The notes under the pieces are model-generated. The model saw only the letters and a program-made list of their open reading frames with translations, was not told the origin of the DNA and did no database searches. A stretch of DNA of 64,000 nt from Methylobacterium sp. Leaf125 (lineage in GTDB: Bacteria > Pseudomonadota > Alphaproteobacteria > Rhizobiales > Beijerinckiaceae), in contig NZ_LMNU01000023.1 in the NCBI RefSeq assembly GCF_001423085.1, positions 186,100 through 250,099 of the forward strand, in the 5' to 3' direction. Of this stretch, positions 48,137-56,743 are shown piece by piece; within the stretch, counting starts at the first letter, position 1, and each line of letters begins with the position of its first letter. A program made the translations under genes and the position numbers.

Positions 48137-48871
48137 ATGCCCAGCCGACAGCCGACCAAACCACGGAAATCGCCGATCTCCGCGCGGCTCGCCGCGCCGA
48201 TCGTCGCAGCGGCGCCCGCCACGCCGGACCCCGTGGGCCCGGACACCGTGGCGGAGATCTTCGCGCGGCTCAGCGCGGCCAACCCGGAGCCGCGCGCCGA
48301 ACTCGAGTTCGAGAACCCCTTCACCCTCCTGGTGGCGGTGGTGCTCTCGGCCCAGGCCACCGACCGCAGCGTCAACCTCGCCACCGCGCCGCTCTTCGCC
48401 ATCGCCGACACGCCGGCCGCGATGCTGGCCCTCGGGGAGGCGCGGGTGCGCGACTTCATCCGCACCATCGGCCTGTTCAACACCAAGGCGAAGAACGTCA
48501 TCGCCCTGTCGCGCATCCTGGTGGAGGAGCATGGCGGCGAAGTCCCCAGCGCCCGGGCGGCGCTGGAGGTGCTGCCCGGCGTCGGCGCCAAGACCGCCAG
48601 CGTGGTCCGCAACGTCGCCTTCGGCGAGGAGACCATCGCGGTCGACACCCACATCTTCCGGGTCTCCAACCGGATTCCGCTGGTGGTCGCCCCCACCACC
48701 GACAAGGTCCAGGCCGGGCTGGAGGCCATCGTACCCGCGCCCTACCGGCTCAACGCCCATCACTGGCTGATCCTGTTCGGCCGCTACATCTGCAAGGCGC
48801 GCAAGCCCGAATGCTACCGCTGCCCGATCGCCGACCTGTGCCGCTTCCCGGCCAAGACGGCCGCCCCGTGA
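48137..48871 (+). CDS. nth: Endonuclease III
   Basis: Nth is a DNA glycosylase/AP lyase that removes oxidised pyrimidines in base-excision repair. The 244-residue protein has the helix-hairpin-helix LEVLPGVGAKTASVVRNVAF with the catalytic lysine, the catalytic aspartate in AVDTHIFRVSNRI, and a C-terminal iron-sulfur site CKARKPECYRCPIADLCRF with four cysteines in the usual spacing. A 20-residue N-terminal extension is non-conserved. It is divergent from DUF2244, with 20 bp between the starts. Confidence 0.97.
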   Translation: MPSRQPTKPRKSPISARLAAPIVAAAPATPDPVGPDTVAEIFARLSAANPEPRAELEFENPFTLLVAVVLSAQATDRSVNLATAPLFAIADTPAAMLALGEARVRDFIRTIGLFNTKAKNVIALSRILVEEHGGEVPSARAALEVLPGVGAKTASVVRNVAFGEETIAVDTHIFRVSNRIPLVVAPTTDKVQAGLEAIVPAPYRLNAHHWLILFGRYICKARKPECYRCPIADLCRFPAKTAAP

Positions 48872-48954
48872 CCCGGCCGGACGAGCCGGCCCACCGACAG
48901 CCGCCCGCCCGCTCGCCGGGACGGGGCTGAGCCGTTCCGCTCCGAGGTCCGGTC

Positions 48955-49070
48955 GGCGCGAAGCCTCGGTTCGCGCCAAGGCGCAACCCGCGCCAAGGCT
49001 CAGTCCTCACGAAGGCCCGGTCCTGAAGGCCCCGTCCTGAAGGCCCGGTCCGCGAGGCCCGGTCCCCTTG
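48955..49070. repeat. Degenerate 14-17-bp tandem repeats downstream of nth
   Basis: The clearest part is CCTGAAGGCCCCGT at 49022, CCTGAAGGCCCGGT at 49036 and CCGCGAGGCCCGGT at 49050, in exact 14-bp register. Looser units of 16-17 bp, such as CGCGCCAAGGCTCAGT, extend upstream to about 48955. The whole 409-bp space from nth to purC contains no other feature that I can support. Confidence 0.7.
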
Positions 49071-49280
49071 CCCCCGACCCGCACACCGCTTTATCACCGG
49101 TGTCCTCCCAGGACGGCATGGGTCCCATCCGGCCAGCGCGTTGTGCTGCCAGCCGCCTTCGGGTAGTTTGCGCCACGGTCGCGGAGGCTTTCGACGTACG
49201 ACGTGTCTCTCGGCCCGGCCCCACCCACAGGCCGCCACGCCGCGGATTCCGCATCGTTCGCTCGCAAGGAGTCACGGCCC

Positions 49281-50075
49281 ATGGACTTCCTCAAACCACG
49301 GTACACGCCTATGAACCGCCGCCGTCGCATCTACGAGGGCAAGGCGAAGGTCCTCTACGAGGGTCCGGAGCCGGGAACGCTCATCCAGCACTTCAAGGAT
49401 GATGCCACCGCCTTCAACGCGCAGAAGCATGATGTCATCGACGGCAAGGGCGTGCTGAACAACCGGATTTCCGAGTTCGTCTTCCAGCACCTCAACGACA
49501 TCGGCGTGCCCACGCACTTCATCCGCCGCCTGAACATGCGCGAGCAGCTGATCCGCGAAGTCGAGATCATCCCGCTCGAAGTGGTGGTGCGCAACGTCGC
49601 CGCCGGCTCGCTCGCCACCCGCCTCGGCCTCGAGGAAGGCACGCAGCTGCCGCGCTCGATCATCGAGTTCTACTACAAGAACGACGCGCTCAATGACCCG
49701 ATGGTGTCGGAAGAGCACATCACCGCCTTCGGCTGGGCGACCCCGCAGGAGATCGACGACATCATGGCGCTGGCCATCCGGGTCAACGACTTCCTGTCCG
49801 GGCTCTTCCTCGGCGTCGGCATCCGCCTCGTCGACTTCAAGATCGAGACCGGCCGCCTCTGGGAAGGCGACATGATGCGCATCGTCGTCGCCGACGAGAT
49901 CTCCCCGGATTCGTGCCGCCTCTGGGACATCAAGTCGTCGGACAAGCTCGACAAGGACCGCTTCCGCAAGGATCTCGGCGGCCTGATCGAGGCCTATACC
50001 GAGGTGGCCAAGCGCCTCGGCATCATGTCCGAGAACGAGAAGGTCCAGACGGGCGGCCCGCGCCTCGTCCAGTAA
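49281..50075 (+). CDS. purC: Phosphoribosylaminoimidazole-succinocarboxamide synthase
   Basis: PurC (SAICAR synthetase) joins CAIR and aspartate in purine synthesis. The 264 residues include [16 protein letters not shown], the ATP-binding opening, [20 protein letters not shown] and [20 protein letters not shown], both family signatures, and [22 protein letters not shown] lies 14 bases before the ATG at 49281, which supports that start; MNRRRRIY at 49311 is the alternative. In many alphaproteobacteria purC is directly followed by purS and purQ. Here they lie 10.7 kb away. Confidence 0.97.
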   Translation: MDFLKPRYTPMNRRRRIYEGKAKVLYEGPEPGTLIQHFKDDATAFNAQKHDVIDGKGVLNNRISEFVFQHLNDIGVPTHFIRRLNMREQLIREVEIIPLEVVVRNVAAGSLATRLGLEEGTQLPRSIIEFYYKNDALNDPMVSEEHITAFGWATPQEIDDIMALAIRVNDFLSGLFLGVGIRLVDFKIETGRLWEGDMMRIVVADEISPDSCRLWDIKSSDKLDKDRFRKDLGGLIEAYTEVAKRLGIMSENEKVQTGGPRLVQ

Positions 50076-50077
50076 AG

Positions 50078-50121
50078 GACCGGCCGGCCCCGCGGGTCTC
50101 TCCGGCCCGCGCCGGCTGGTC
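50078..50121 (+). terminator. Long hairpin after purC
   Basis: GACCGGCCGG at 50078-50087 pairs with CCGGCTGGTC at 50112-50121 with one G-U pair, and inside it CGCGGG at 50091-50096 pairs with CCCGCG at 50106-50111. It begins three bases after the purC stop and is a good termination candidate. The rest of the gap to 50349 shows no gene. Confidence 0.6.
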
Positions 50122-50349
50122 TTCGACCGACGGCGACGCCTGAACCCAGGGGTCGTCCGGCGCCATCATTCCGGGGCGCCGCCGGCGCGCCCGGGACCCG
50201 CAAGGGGCGCGCAGCGGCGTGCGATCCCGAGCCGCCGACGGCGTCACCTCCGGCACGCGCTGCGTGTCCGGCTCCCGGGCTCCGCGGCGCGGCCCCGGGG
50301 TGACGGGGTGCTGCGCGCGGGTTCCCGTATCCGGCAGCCTGCGAGAGGC

Positions 50350-52083
50350 TCACCGCAGATCGACCGGCCCCGCCTCCGGCCAGCCCGGACGCAGCCGCGC
50401 ATAGGTGCCGAGATCGGGGTCGAACCCCGGGTGATAATGGGGGTCCTGCGCGAGCAGCGGCCCCCATCGGTCTTGAAAGGCCGCGACTTCGCGCCGGTGG
50501 CGCTCCTGCGCGGCGGGCGTCCAGCGCCGGCTCGCCGCCTCGTCGTGGCGCAGCACCGCCCCCGGCACGAACAGGGTGCGGTAGCCGGCCGCGTTCAGGC
50601 GGAGGCACAGGTCGACATCGTTGAAGTCGACCGCGAAGGCCGCCGCATCGAAGCCTCCGACCGCCGCGAACTTGTGCGCCTCCACCACGAGGCAGGCGGC
50701 CGTGACCGCCGCGACCGCGCGGGTCGCCCGCAGGCCGGCCAGGTAGCCCGGCGCCTCTCCGGAGAAGAATCGGTGCGCATGGGTGACGAGGCCACCCGGC
50801 CCGAGCAGCACGCCGCCATGCTGGATGCGGCCCCGCCCGTCGATGAGCTTGGCGCCGACCGCGCCCACATCCGGCCGCAGGGCCTCGCGTACCAGCCGCT
50901 CGAGCCAGTCCGGGTGCAGGGCCGCGACGTCGTTGTTGATGAAGGCCAGCACCTGCCCCTGCGCCGCGGCCGCGGCCCGATTGTTCATGCCGGCAAAGTC
51001 GAACGGGCCGGGACAGGACACGATTCGTGCGATGCCCGCCGCCTCCAGCTCCCGGAAATACGCCAGGGTCTCGGGCGCGCGACTGTCGTTGTCGCAGATC
51101 AGGATCTCCCGCTCCGGCCAGTCGGTACACCCGACCAGGCTGGTGATGCAGGTCCGCAGGAGGTCGACCCGGTCGCGGGTCGGCACGATGAGGCTGACGC
51201 GGGGGCGCGCCTGCGGCAGCGGGTGCGCGAGCGTCAGCACGCCGTCCGCCTCCACCTGGATCGTGACGGCGTGGTCGCCCCTGCGGTCGAGGGCCCGGCG
51301 CAGGGTGGCGGCCCGCGCCGCCGGATCTGGCATCCCGGTGGAGGCCGCGTCGCTGCGGGAGAGCAGGCGCGGCAGGTGCCCGATCGCCCCGTGCCCGAAC
51401 CGCTCCGCCACCCTCAGGATGAGGTCGAGGGCATCGGTCACCGGCCCCTCCCGCTCGGTGACGGCGGCGAGGGCCGAGGCCCGGAGCGCCAGCACCGGGC
51501 CGCAATACGCCACCGCGCAGGCGTAGTCGGGGTCGAAGGCCGGACGCAGCAGCGGCATCGCGAGCCCGGTCTCGGACCCCAGGAGCGCATCGCCGTAGGC
51601 GAGCTGGTGCGCCGGGCTCCGGGCGAAGGCCTCGGCCAGGATCGCGGGTGCGCCCGGCAGCAGGGCATGACCCGGCGCCGTGAGCACGAGAATCTCGGCA
51701 CCGGCGCGCGACGCCTCCGACGGACGACCCTGCGCCAAGTCTGCGGATGCCAGGTCCGCGGATGTCAGGTCCGCGGATGCCAGGTCCGCGAGCGTCAGGA
51801 CTGCGACGGTGTCGCGTGGCCCCGCAGCGCCCCCGGCGGCCGGCGCCTGCAGGAGCCGGCCTTGCGCCGCCGGGCCGCAGAGAAGTCCCGCATGATTGAG
51901 GCCGAACAGGGCGGCCGCCGCCTGGCCGGCGCGGACGCGCTTGCCCGCCAGCCGCGCCCGCAGGATCGCCAGCCCCTCCCCCCGATGCCGGAGCAGGAGC
52001 GCGGCGGCACGGCCCCAACGCAGCCAGACCGGATGCCGGGCGACGCCCGCGAAGGCGAGCGCGGCGTCGGCCCTCCTACTCAA
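50350..52083 (-). CDS. Family 2 glycosyltransferase (O-antigen/surface glycan type), first paralogue
   Basis: A 577-residue protein. The catalytic GT-A domain occupies about residues 295-540: RVSLIVPTRDRVDLLRTCI, EILICDNDSRAPETLAY, AFINNDVAAL, VGAVGAKLIDGRGRIQHGG and DFNDVDLCLRLNAAGYRTL are typical of rhamnosyl- or similar transferases for cell-surface polysaccharide. The N-terminal 290 residues form a second, degenerate glycosyltransferase-like domain interrupted by an Ala-Asp-Leu pentapeptide run. The start is TTG at 52083, overlapping the stop of the upstream paralogue by eight bases; AGGAGG lies inside the first codons, so the start is not certain. Confidence 0.85.
   Translation of the reverse strand: MSRRADAALAFAGVARHPVWLRWGRAAALLLRHRGEGLAILRARLAGKRVRAGQAAAALFGLNHAGLLCGPAAQGRLLQAPAAGGAAGPRDTVAVLTLADLASADLTSADLASADLAQGRPSEASRAGAEILVLTAPGHALLPGAPAILAEAFARSPAHQLAYGDALLGSETGLAMPLLRPAFDPDYACAVAYCGPVLALRASALAAVTEREGPVTDALDLILRVAERFGHGAIGHLPRLLSRSDAASTGMPDPAARAATLRRALDRRGDHAVTIQVEADGVLTLAHPLPQARPRVSLIVPTRDRVDLLRTCITSLVGCTDWPEREILICDNDSRAPETLAYFRELEAAGIARIVSCPGPFDFAGMNNRAAAAAQGQVLAFINNDVAALHPDWLERLVREALRPDVGAVGAKLIDGRGRIQHGGVLLGPGGLVTHAHRFFSGEAPGYLAGLRATRAVAAVTAACLVVEAHKFAAVGGFDAAAFAVDFNDVDLCLRLNAAGYRTLFVPGAVLRHDEAASRRWTPAAQERHRREVAAFQDRWGPLLAQDPHYHPGFDPDLGTYARLRPGWPEAGPVDLR
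51736..51810 (-). repeat. 15-bp tandem repeat coding an (S/T)ADLA-type pentapeptide run
   Basis: Plus-strand copies at 51736, 51751, 51766, 51781 and 51796, consensus CAGGTCCGCGGATGC. In the first glycosyltransferase they encode LADLASADLTSADLASADLA. The A-D-L-x-S rhythm mimics a pentapeptide-repeat helix, but the tract is short. Confidence 0.92.
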
Positions 52084-54097
52084 GGTCTTCCCCGAACGTC
52101 GTCAGCGACAGCACCGGGTGGTAATAGGGATCGTGCCGGATGGTGTCGCGCCAGCGCTCGACGAAGCGGTCGGCCTCCTGCTCGAAGCGCAAGCGCGCCG
52201 CCCCGACGGCGGGTCCGCGGCTGGTCGATTCGAGGTGGGCCATCACGGCGCGCGGCGTCCAGATCGTCCGGTAGCCGGCCGCATTGAGGCGCAGGCAGAA
52301 ATCGACGTCGTTGAAATCCACCGCGAAGGCGTCCGCGTCGAGGCCCCCGACCGCGTCGAACTTGGCCCGCCCCACCGCCAGGCAAGCCGCGGTGACGGCC
52401 GAGACCTCGTGGGCGACCCGCATCCGGCCGAGCATTCCTGGGGTATCGGCCGGCCGCCGGCGCAGGATGTGCCCGGCCCGCCCCCCGAGGCCCACCACCA
52501 CGCCGGCATGCTGCAGCGTCCCGTCGGCATAGAGGAGCTTGGCGCCCACCGCGCCGATCTCCGGCCGGCAGGCCTGGCGCACCAAAGCGGTGAGCCAATC
52601 CTCGCGCAGCACCGCGACGTCGTTGTTGAGGAGGACCACCACCGCCCCCCGCGACCCGGCCACCCCGGCATTGATCATCGCGGAGAAATTGAACGGCCCC
52701 GGATAGGACAGGATACGGACCCGCGAATCCTGCCGCAGGGTCTCGTAATGGGCGAGCACGTCCGGATCGGTCGAGCCGTTATCGACGATGACGAGCTCGA
52801 TCGCCGGGTAGTCCGTCCCGTTGAGCACCCCGTCGGCGGCGACCCGGATCAGCTCCAGGCGGTCCCGCGACGGAATGATCACGCTGGCGAGCGGCGGCGG
52901 CTCGGGCAACGCCCAGAGCAGATCGAACCCGGTGGGGTTCGCCTCGACCCGCGCCGGACGGCGGGTCTCGTTGAGGTGAGTCTGGAGAATCGCCGCGTGG
53001 CGCTCGGCCGAATCTGGCGGCGGAGGCGCCGCGCGGGCGAGAACACGCGGGACATGCGCGACCTCGTCGAAACCCACGTGGTATACGGCGGCCAACCCGA
53101 GGCGGAGGGCGAACCCGTCCGGCGCTCCGAGCGGACGAGTCCTCAGTCGCTCGAGCAGGCCCCCGGCATAGAGGGTCGGCGTCCCGGGATAGGCGGTGGT
53201 CAGGGCCAGGTCCGGACTCCAGTCCGGCTTCAGCGCCGGTCTCGGGTCAGAGCCCTCGACCCGGGAATCCGCGTAGACCATCTGCGGGCGATCCGGCTCC
53301 GCCAGCGCGCGGACCAGGATCGCCAGGGCGTCCGGATCGAGAGCATCGCCCGGGGCCAGCACCATCAACGCGCTGTCATCATTCAGGAAATCGCCGAGGC
53401 AGGCCGAGGCCGCCCAGACGTGCTGCTCGATCCGCGCATCGTCCTCCGCGACAGCGAGCCCCGTGTCCGACCAGCCCACGACGAGGCGCCAGGCGGCGTC
53501 ACGCTGGGCCTTCAGGCTCGCGATTGTCGCCGCGACCCGCTCGCCGTCCGCCGGCCCGGCCGGCATCACCAGCCGAACCGCCGGCCCCGCCGGTACCGGA
53601 GTCGCGTCGGCGCGGGCACGGTGGCGCGCCCAGTCCGCGAAATCCGCGATCGGGGTCACGCCGCAACTGCCCCGAAGGATGTCGCGGGTGCGCCGCTCGT
53701 TTCGCCTAAGCCTCTGATAGAAAGCGGACATCGCCCGGAGTGGGCGTACGCGCAGGCATTCGGCGAACACGCTCGCCTCCGAACGCAGGCCGACCCGCTC
53801 CAGCACGAAGCCGCTGCGTCCGTCGGTGGCGAGGTCGATCGCCGCGGTATCCGGCGGAAGCCAGCCGAGCCACTCGGCCGCCCCCTGCCCCGTCCCGGGC
53901 AGGACGAAAACTTCGCGCCGACCGTCGTCGCGGGTCAGGCGCAGCAGCGGCCGCAGCGGACGAACCCGGGGATTCGCGCGATAGATCGAGACGATCCAGC
54001 AGCCGCGCCCGTTCTCGGCGAGGCGAAGCCGGCGGTCGAAGAGGGGATCATCCGTAGCATCGAGCGAGAAGGCGACGGAGCGTCCGGATGCGGTCAG
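52076..54097 (-). CDS. Family 2 glycosyltransferase, second paralogue, with no canonical start codon for its N-terminal domain
   Basis: The C-terminal GT-A domain (LASVIIPSRDRLELIRVAAD, ELVIVDNGSTDPDVLAHYE, VVLLNNDVAVL, VGAVGAKLLYADGTLQHAGV, DFNDVDFCLRLNAAGYRTI) is closely related to the downstream paralogue. The first ATG, GTG or TTG in frame is GTG at 53806. The frame nevertheless stays open to a stop at 54116-54118, and the extra codons read as real protein: SVAFSLDATDDPLFDRRLRL, RGCWIVSIYRANPRVRPLRP, LLRLTRDDGRREVFVLPGTG. This is the N-terminal domain usual in the family. CTG at 54097, with AGGTGA a few bases upstream, is the best start; a sequencing error or lost start is the alternative. 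The end at 52076 is firm. Confidence 0.75.
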   Translation of the reverse strand: MTASGRSVAFSLDATDDPLFDRRLRLAENGRGCWIVSIYRANPRVRPLRPLLRLTRDDGRREVFVLPGTGQGAAEWLGWLPPDTAAIDLATDGRSGFVLERVGLRSEASVFAECLRVRPLRAMSAFYQRLRRNERRTRDILRGSCGVTPIADFADWARHRARADATPVPAGPAVRLVMPAGPADGERVAATIASLKAQRDAAWRLVVGWSDTGLAVAEDDARIEQHVWAASACLGDFLNDDSALMVLAPGDALDPDALAILVRALAEPDRPQMVYADSRVEGSDPRPALKPDWSPDLALTTAYPGTPTLYAGGLLERLRTRPLGAPDGFALRLGLAAVYHVGFDEVAHVPRVLARAAPPPPDSAERHAAILQTHLNETRRPARVEANPTGFDLLWALPEPPPLASVIIPSRDRLELIRVAADGVLNGTDYPAIELVIVDNGSTDPDVLAHYETLRQDSRVRILSYPGPFNFSAMINAGVAGSRGAVVVLLNNDVAVLREDWLTALVRQACRPEIGAVGAKLLYADGTLQHAGVVVGLGGRAGHILRRRPADTPGMLGRMRVAHEVSAVTAACLAVGRAKFDAVGGLDADAFAVDFNDVDFCLRLNAAGYRTIWTPRAVMAHLESTSRGPAVGAARLRFEQEADRFVERWRDTIRHDPYYHPVLSLTTFGEDLE

Positions 54098-54122
54098 GAC
54101 ATCACCTGCGCAGGCTCAAAGC

Positions 54123-54788
54123 TCACTCGGCGGCATCCGTTGCGGGCGCCGCCACCCGATCCTCCGACGTGGCAGCGACCGCCGGCTTCCTCGTCTTCCG
54201 CGGCGCAGCCTTCTGGGGCGCAGCCCCGAGACGCACCTCGATGTCGTAGTCGCGGGCCATCGCCGCCGGGACGACGAGATTGTCCTCGACGAAGGAGAAC
54301 AGGCCCTGCGCCGCCCCCGCGGGCACCGTGACCGCCACGCGGTGAACCCGCGACTGCACGACTTTGTCGCCGGCCTTGATGCTGATGGAGACCGGTGCAT
54401 CGAAGCGACCCGGCTTCCCGACGGGACCCAGAAGCACCTGCCCTTCGACGCCGACCTTCACCGAGACGGAGCCGTCCTGAAGCTTGGCGCATTCCCGGGC
54501 GAGACGACCGATCGTCACCTGGTGTCGAAGGCTGCTGCCGTCTCCGGCCCGGCCCGTATAGCTCTGGAGCGCCGCCCCCCCTTCCGGAACCGCCACCGTC
54601 GGACAATAGGGCGGATCGGCATCGTCCGGCTGCGACGGCGGCACCGAGGTTCCGCCGTATTTCAGCATGTTCGTGAAGAAGTTACCCTCCTCCGCAAAAG
54701 TGGCGTCGATCCCGAGGCCGCTCGCCGCGAGGGTTGCCGCCAGGAGGAGCCCGAACCGCTGCCGGCCCGTCATCATGCTGAGATACAT
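54123..54788 (-). CDS. Exported hypothetical protein
   Basis: A 221-residue protein starting MYLSMMTGRQRFGLLLAATL, a signal peptide ending near TFAEEG. The mature part has two cysteines (PPYCPTV and RECAKLQ), which could form a disulfide, a predicted beta-rich domain (SVSVKVGVEGQVLLGPVGKP, VHRVAVTVPAG) and a Lys/Ala-rich tail. I do not recognise a named family; it resembles conserved periplasmic proteins of Hyphomicrobiales. It lies between the glycosyltransferases and the IalB-like gene, all leftward, and may be envelope-related. The start is uncertain: 54848, 54788 and 54776 are all possible. Confidence 0.65.
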   Translation of the reverse strand: MYLSMMTGRQRFGLLLAATLAASGLGIDATFAEEGNFFTNMLKYGGTSVPPSQPDDADPPYCPTVAVPEGGAALQSYTGRAGDGSSLRHQVTIGRLARECAKLQDGSVSVKVGVEGQVLLGPVGKPGRFDAPVSISIKAGDKVVQSRVHRVAVTVPAGAAQGLFSFVEDNLVVPAAMARDYDIEVRLGAAPQKAAPRKTRKPAVAATSEDRVAAPATDAAE

Positions 54789-54844
54789 GCCGAGATCCCG
54801 CTCTCTTCGCACCGTCCGTCGCACCCGCACCCCCGCGGGGGCCA

Positions 54845-55408
54845 TCACTTGAGGCTATCGAAGCCCTGCGCGAATCCCTTCATCGACAGAGGAATGCCGA
54901 CGCCCTCCTCCGGCGTCTGGAACACGATGAAGGTGGCCTGCGCCCCACCGCTGAACTGCTTGATCAGGCCATCATCCATGACGACCTCGGCGACGCAGCC
55001 CGTCGTCAGACACCGGACGAAGCCGGCGCGGCCCACATCGGTCTTATCGATCTTCAAACCGAGGCCGGACGGCAGCAGGACCCCGAGCGGCGCAACCACG
55101 CGCAGAAGATAGCCCCGATTGTCGGCCGTCTTCAGGACGATCACGACCAGCGTGAGGTTCGGCCGGTCCTCGGCAGCCAGGTATTGCACCAGGGCGCATT
55201 GTTCGGCCTTGGCGCCTGCCGGTGTCTCACACCGGAGCTGCCAGTCGCCGAACGTGTTCCGAACCATCCCCTGGGCGGCTGCACCCTCGGGCCCGAAGCC
55301 GGCGAGCAGGATTCCCGCAGCGAGCAGGCCGACCGCGACGCCCCGGGCGACCAGGCCGCGTGCAAGCTGCGCCATTCCTCGAAACCCCACGCGTCGACCC
55401 TTTCGCAT
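54845..55408 (-). CDS. Invasion-associated locus B (IalB) family protein
   Basis: A 187-residue exported protein. The signal sequence contains LVARGVAVGLLAAGILLAGF. The mature domain, MVRNTFGDWQLRCETPAG then KAEQCALVQYL, PSGLGLKIDKTDVGRAGFVR and CLTTGCVAEVVMDDGLI, is the IalB domain with its four cysteines in two pairs. IalB was named from Bartonella, where the locus affects invasion of red cells, but the family is widespread in non-pathogenic alphaproteobacteria. A perfect 10-bp palindrome CCGTTAACGG lies at 55427-55436 upstream. Starts at 55408 and 55375 both leave a signal peptide. Confidence 0.85.
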   Translation of the reverse strand: MRKGRRVGFRGMAQLARGLVARGVAVGLLAAGILLAGFGPEGAAAQGMVRNTFGDWQLRCETPAGAKAEQCALVQYLAAEDRPNLTLVVIVLKTADNRGYLLRVVAPLGVLLPSGLGLKIDKTDVGRAGFVRCLTTGCVAEVVMDDGLIKQFSGGAQATFIVFQTPEEGVGIPLSMKGFAQGFDSLK

Positions 55409-55567
55409 GGCCCGCCGCCCCGCGAACCGTTAACGGAAAACACGGGTGTTCCGACCATGCTGGGCCATCGCATGTCAAGCGAAGGCCGGCCTGCGGGAAC
55501 CGACTATCGCGCCGCGCGTACAGCCTCTAGTGCTGACAGCCACGCTTGCCCGACAACGGACCGATCC

Positions 55568-55945
55568 ATGCGACTGCGCGCCCCCCTCCTCCTCGCCACC
55601 CTCGCTCTCACCGGTCCGGCCGTCGCAGAGCCGCTTCCCGTCGGCGAGACCACCTATATCGAGCGCTCCCTCAACCGGGACGGTCCCCTCGTGATCGAGC
55701 ACCGTCCGGTGGCACGCACGCCGGGCGGTCGCCGTGGCGGAAGCTCGGCCGAGATCGCGGGATTTTGCCGCGATGGGGGCATCATCCGTCGTCGGGACGA
55801 GTTCGGCCAGCCGGTGATCCTGCGCCAGCGCGAGGTCTGCGACAGCGTCGCGCCGCGCACCCTGAACCCGGGCGATGTCGATCCCCGCCCGACCTGGCCG
55901 GCCGAGCAGGTCGTTCGCGGCCGGGCGCTTCGCGTCCGCGGCTGA
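55568..55945 (+). CDS. Small exported hypothetical protein
   Basis: A 125-residue protein with a clear signal peptide (LRAPLLLATLALTGPAVAEP). The mature part, VGETTYIERSLNRDGPLVIE, then a Gly/Arg linker and IAGFCRDGGIIRRRDEFGQP, has two cysteines and no recognised domain. It reads divergently from the IalB gene and converges on the YgjP-like gene, seven bp away. Codon usage is like its left-hand neighbours. Function unknown. Confidence 0.6.
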   Translation: MRLRAPLLLATLALTGPAVAEPLPVGETTYIERSLNRDGPLVIEHRPVARTPGGRRGGSSAEIAGFCRDGGIIRRRDEFGQPVILRQREVCDSVAPRTLNPGDVDPRPTWPAEQVVRGRALRVRG

Positions 55946-55952
55946 GACGACC

Positions 55953-56687
55953 TCAGCCGTAACGGTGGAGGGTGGCGCCGTTGCGTTTCAGCCAACGCTC
56001 GGCTTCGTCCACATGCGGGCAGAGCGACCCCACCAGAGTCCAGAACCGTGTCGAGTGGTTCATCTCCCGGAGATGCCCCATCTCGTGCGCCACGAGATAA
56101 TCGAGCACCATCGGCGGCGCGAGGATCAGCCGCCAGGAGAAATTCAGCTCGCCACGCACCGTGCAGGAGCCCCAACGGCTCCGCGTGTCGCGCAGGGTGA
56201 TGCGCGTCGGCCCTTGTCCCAGCTTCTCGGTGTAGCGCGCCACCGCCTCGGTCAGATCGCGCCGGGCTTCCCGCTGCAGGAAATCCGTGATCCTCCGCGC
56301 GATGTGCGGCGCGTCGCAGGCAACGGATAGGACGGGCTCCGCGGCAAGCACCTCGAGCCGGGTGAGTCCGCTTCGACGATCACGATGCAGAACCCGGTGA
56401 GGCACACCCCGGATCGGCAGGACGGCGTCCGCCGCGAACAGCACACGCTCGGGCATGCGGGCGAGCCGTGCCGCAATCCATCCTCCGTGGCTCACGGCGA
56501 AGGTCCGGGCAACACCGATCGAGGTGCGCGTCGGAAGCGTCATGACGACTTCTCCGGTCGCACTCGAGACGCGCAGGGTGAGCCGGCGTGCGGTCGGCCG
56601 GCGACGCAGCAGAACGCGAAGGGTCTCACCCTCGTGCAGGATGTCGAGGTGATCCGGGTCCGCCCCGCGCAACAACGCCAATCGCAT
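55953..56687 (-). CDS. YgjP-like metallopeptidase (DUF45 / SprT-like)
   Basis: A 244-residue cytoplasmic protein. YLVAHEMGHLREMNHSTRFW contains the HExxH zinc site with the following histidine of the family. TRSRWGSCTVRGELNFSWRL is the second DUF45 signature. The N-terminal half is a beta domain (RRRPTARRLTLRVSSATGEV). The family often lies near restriction or repair genes, but no link is visible here. Substrate unknown. It is leftward, with 56 bp between its start and phaZ's stop. Confidence 0.88.
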   Translation of the reverse strand: MRLALLRGADPDHLDILHEGETLRVLLRRRPTARRLTLRVSSATGEVVMTLPTRTSIGVARTFAVSHGGWIAARLARMPERVLFAADAVLPIRGVPHRVLHRDRRSGLTRLEVLAAEPVLSVACDAPHIARRITDFLQREARRDLTEAVARYTEKLGQGPTRITLRDTRSRWGSCTVRGELNFSWRLILAPPMVLDYLVAHEMGHLREMNHSTRFWTLVGSLCPHVDEAERWLKRNGATLHRYG

Positions 56688-56743
56688 CCCGCCAGCTTAA
56701 CCGCTGTCGCCCGCCTTCGCCATTGGCGCGGACGCCTCCGTCC

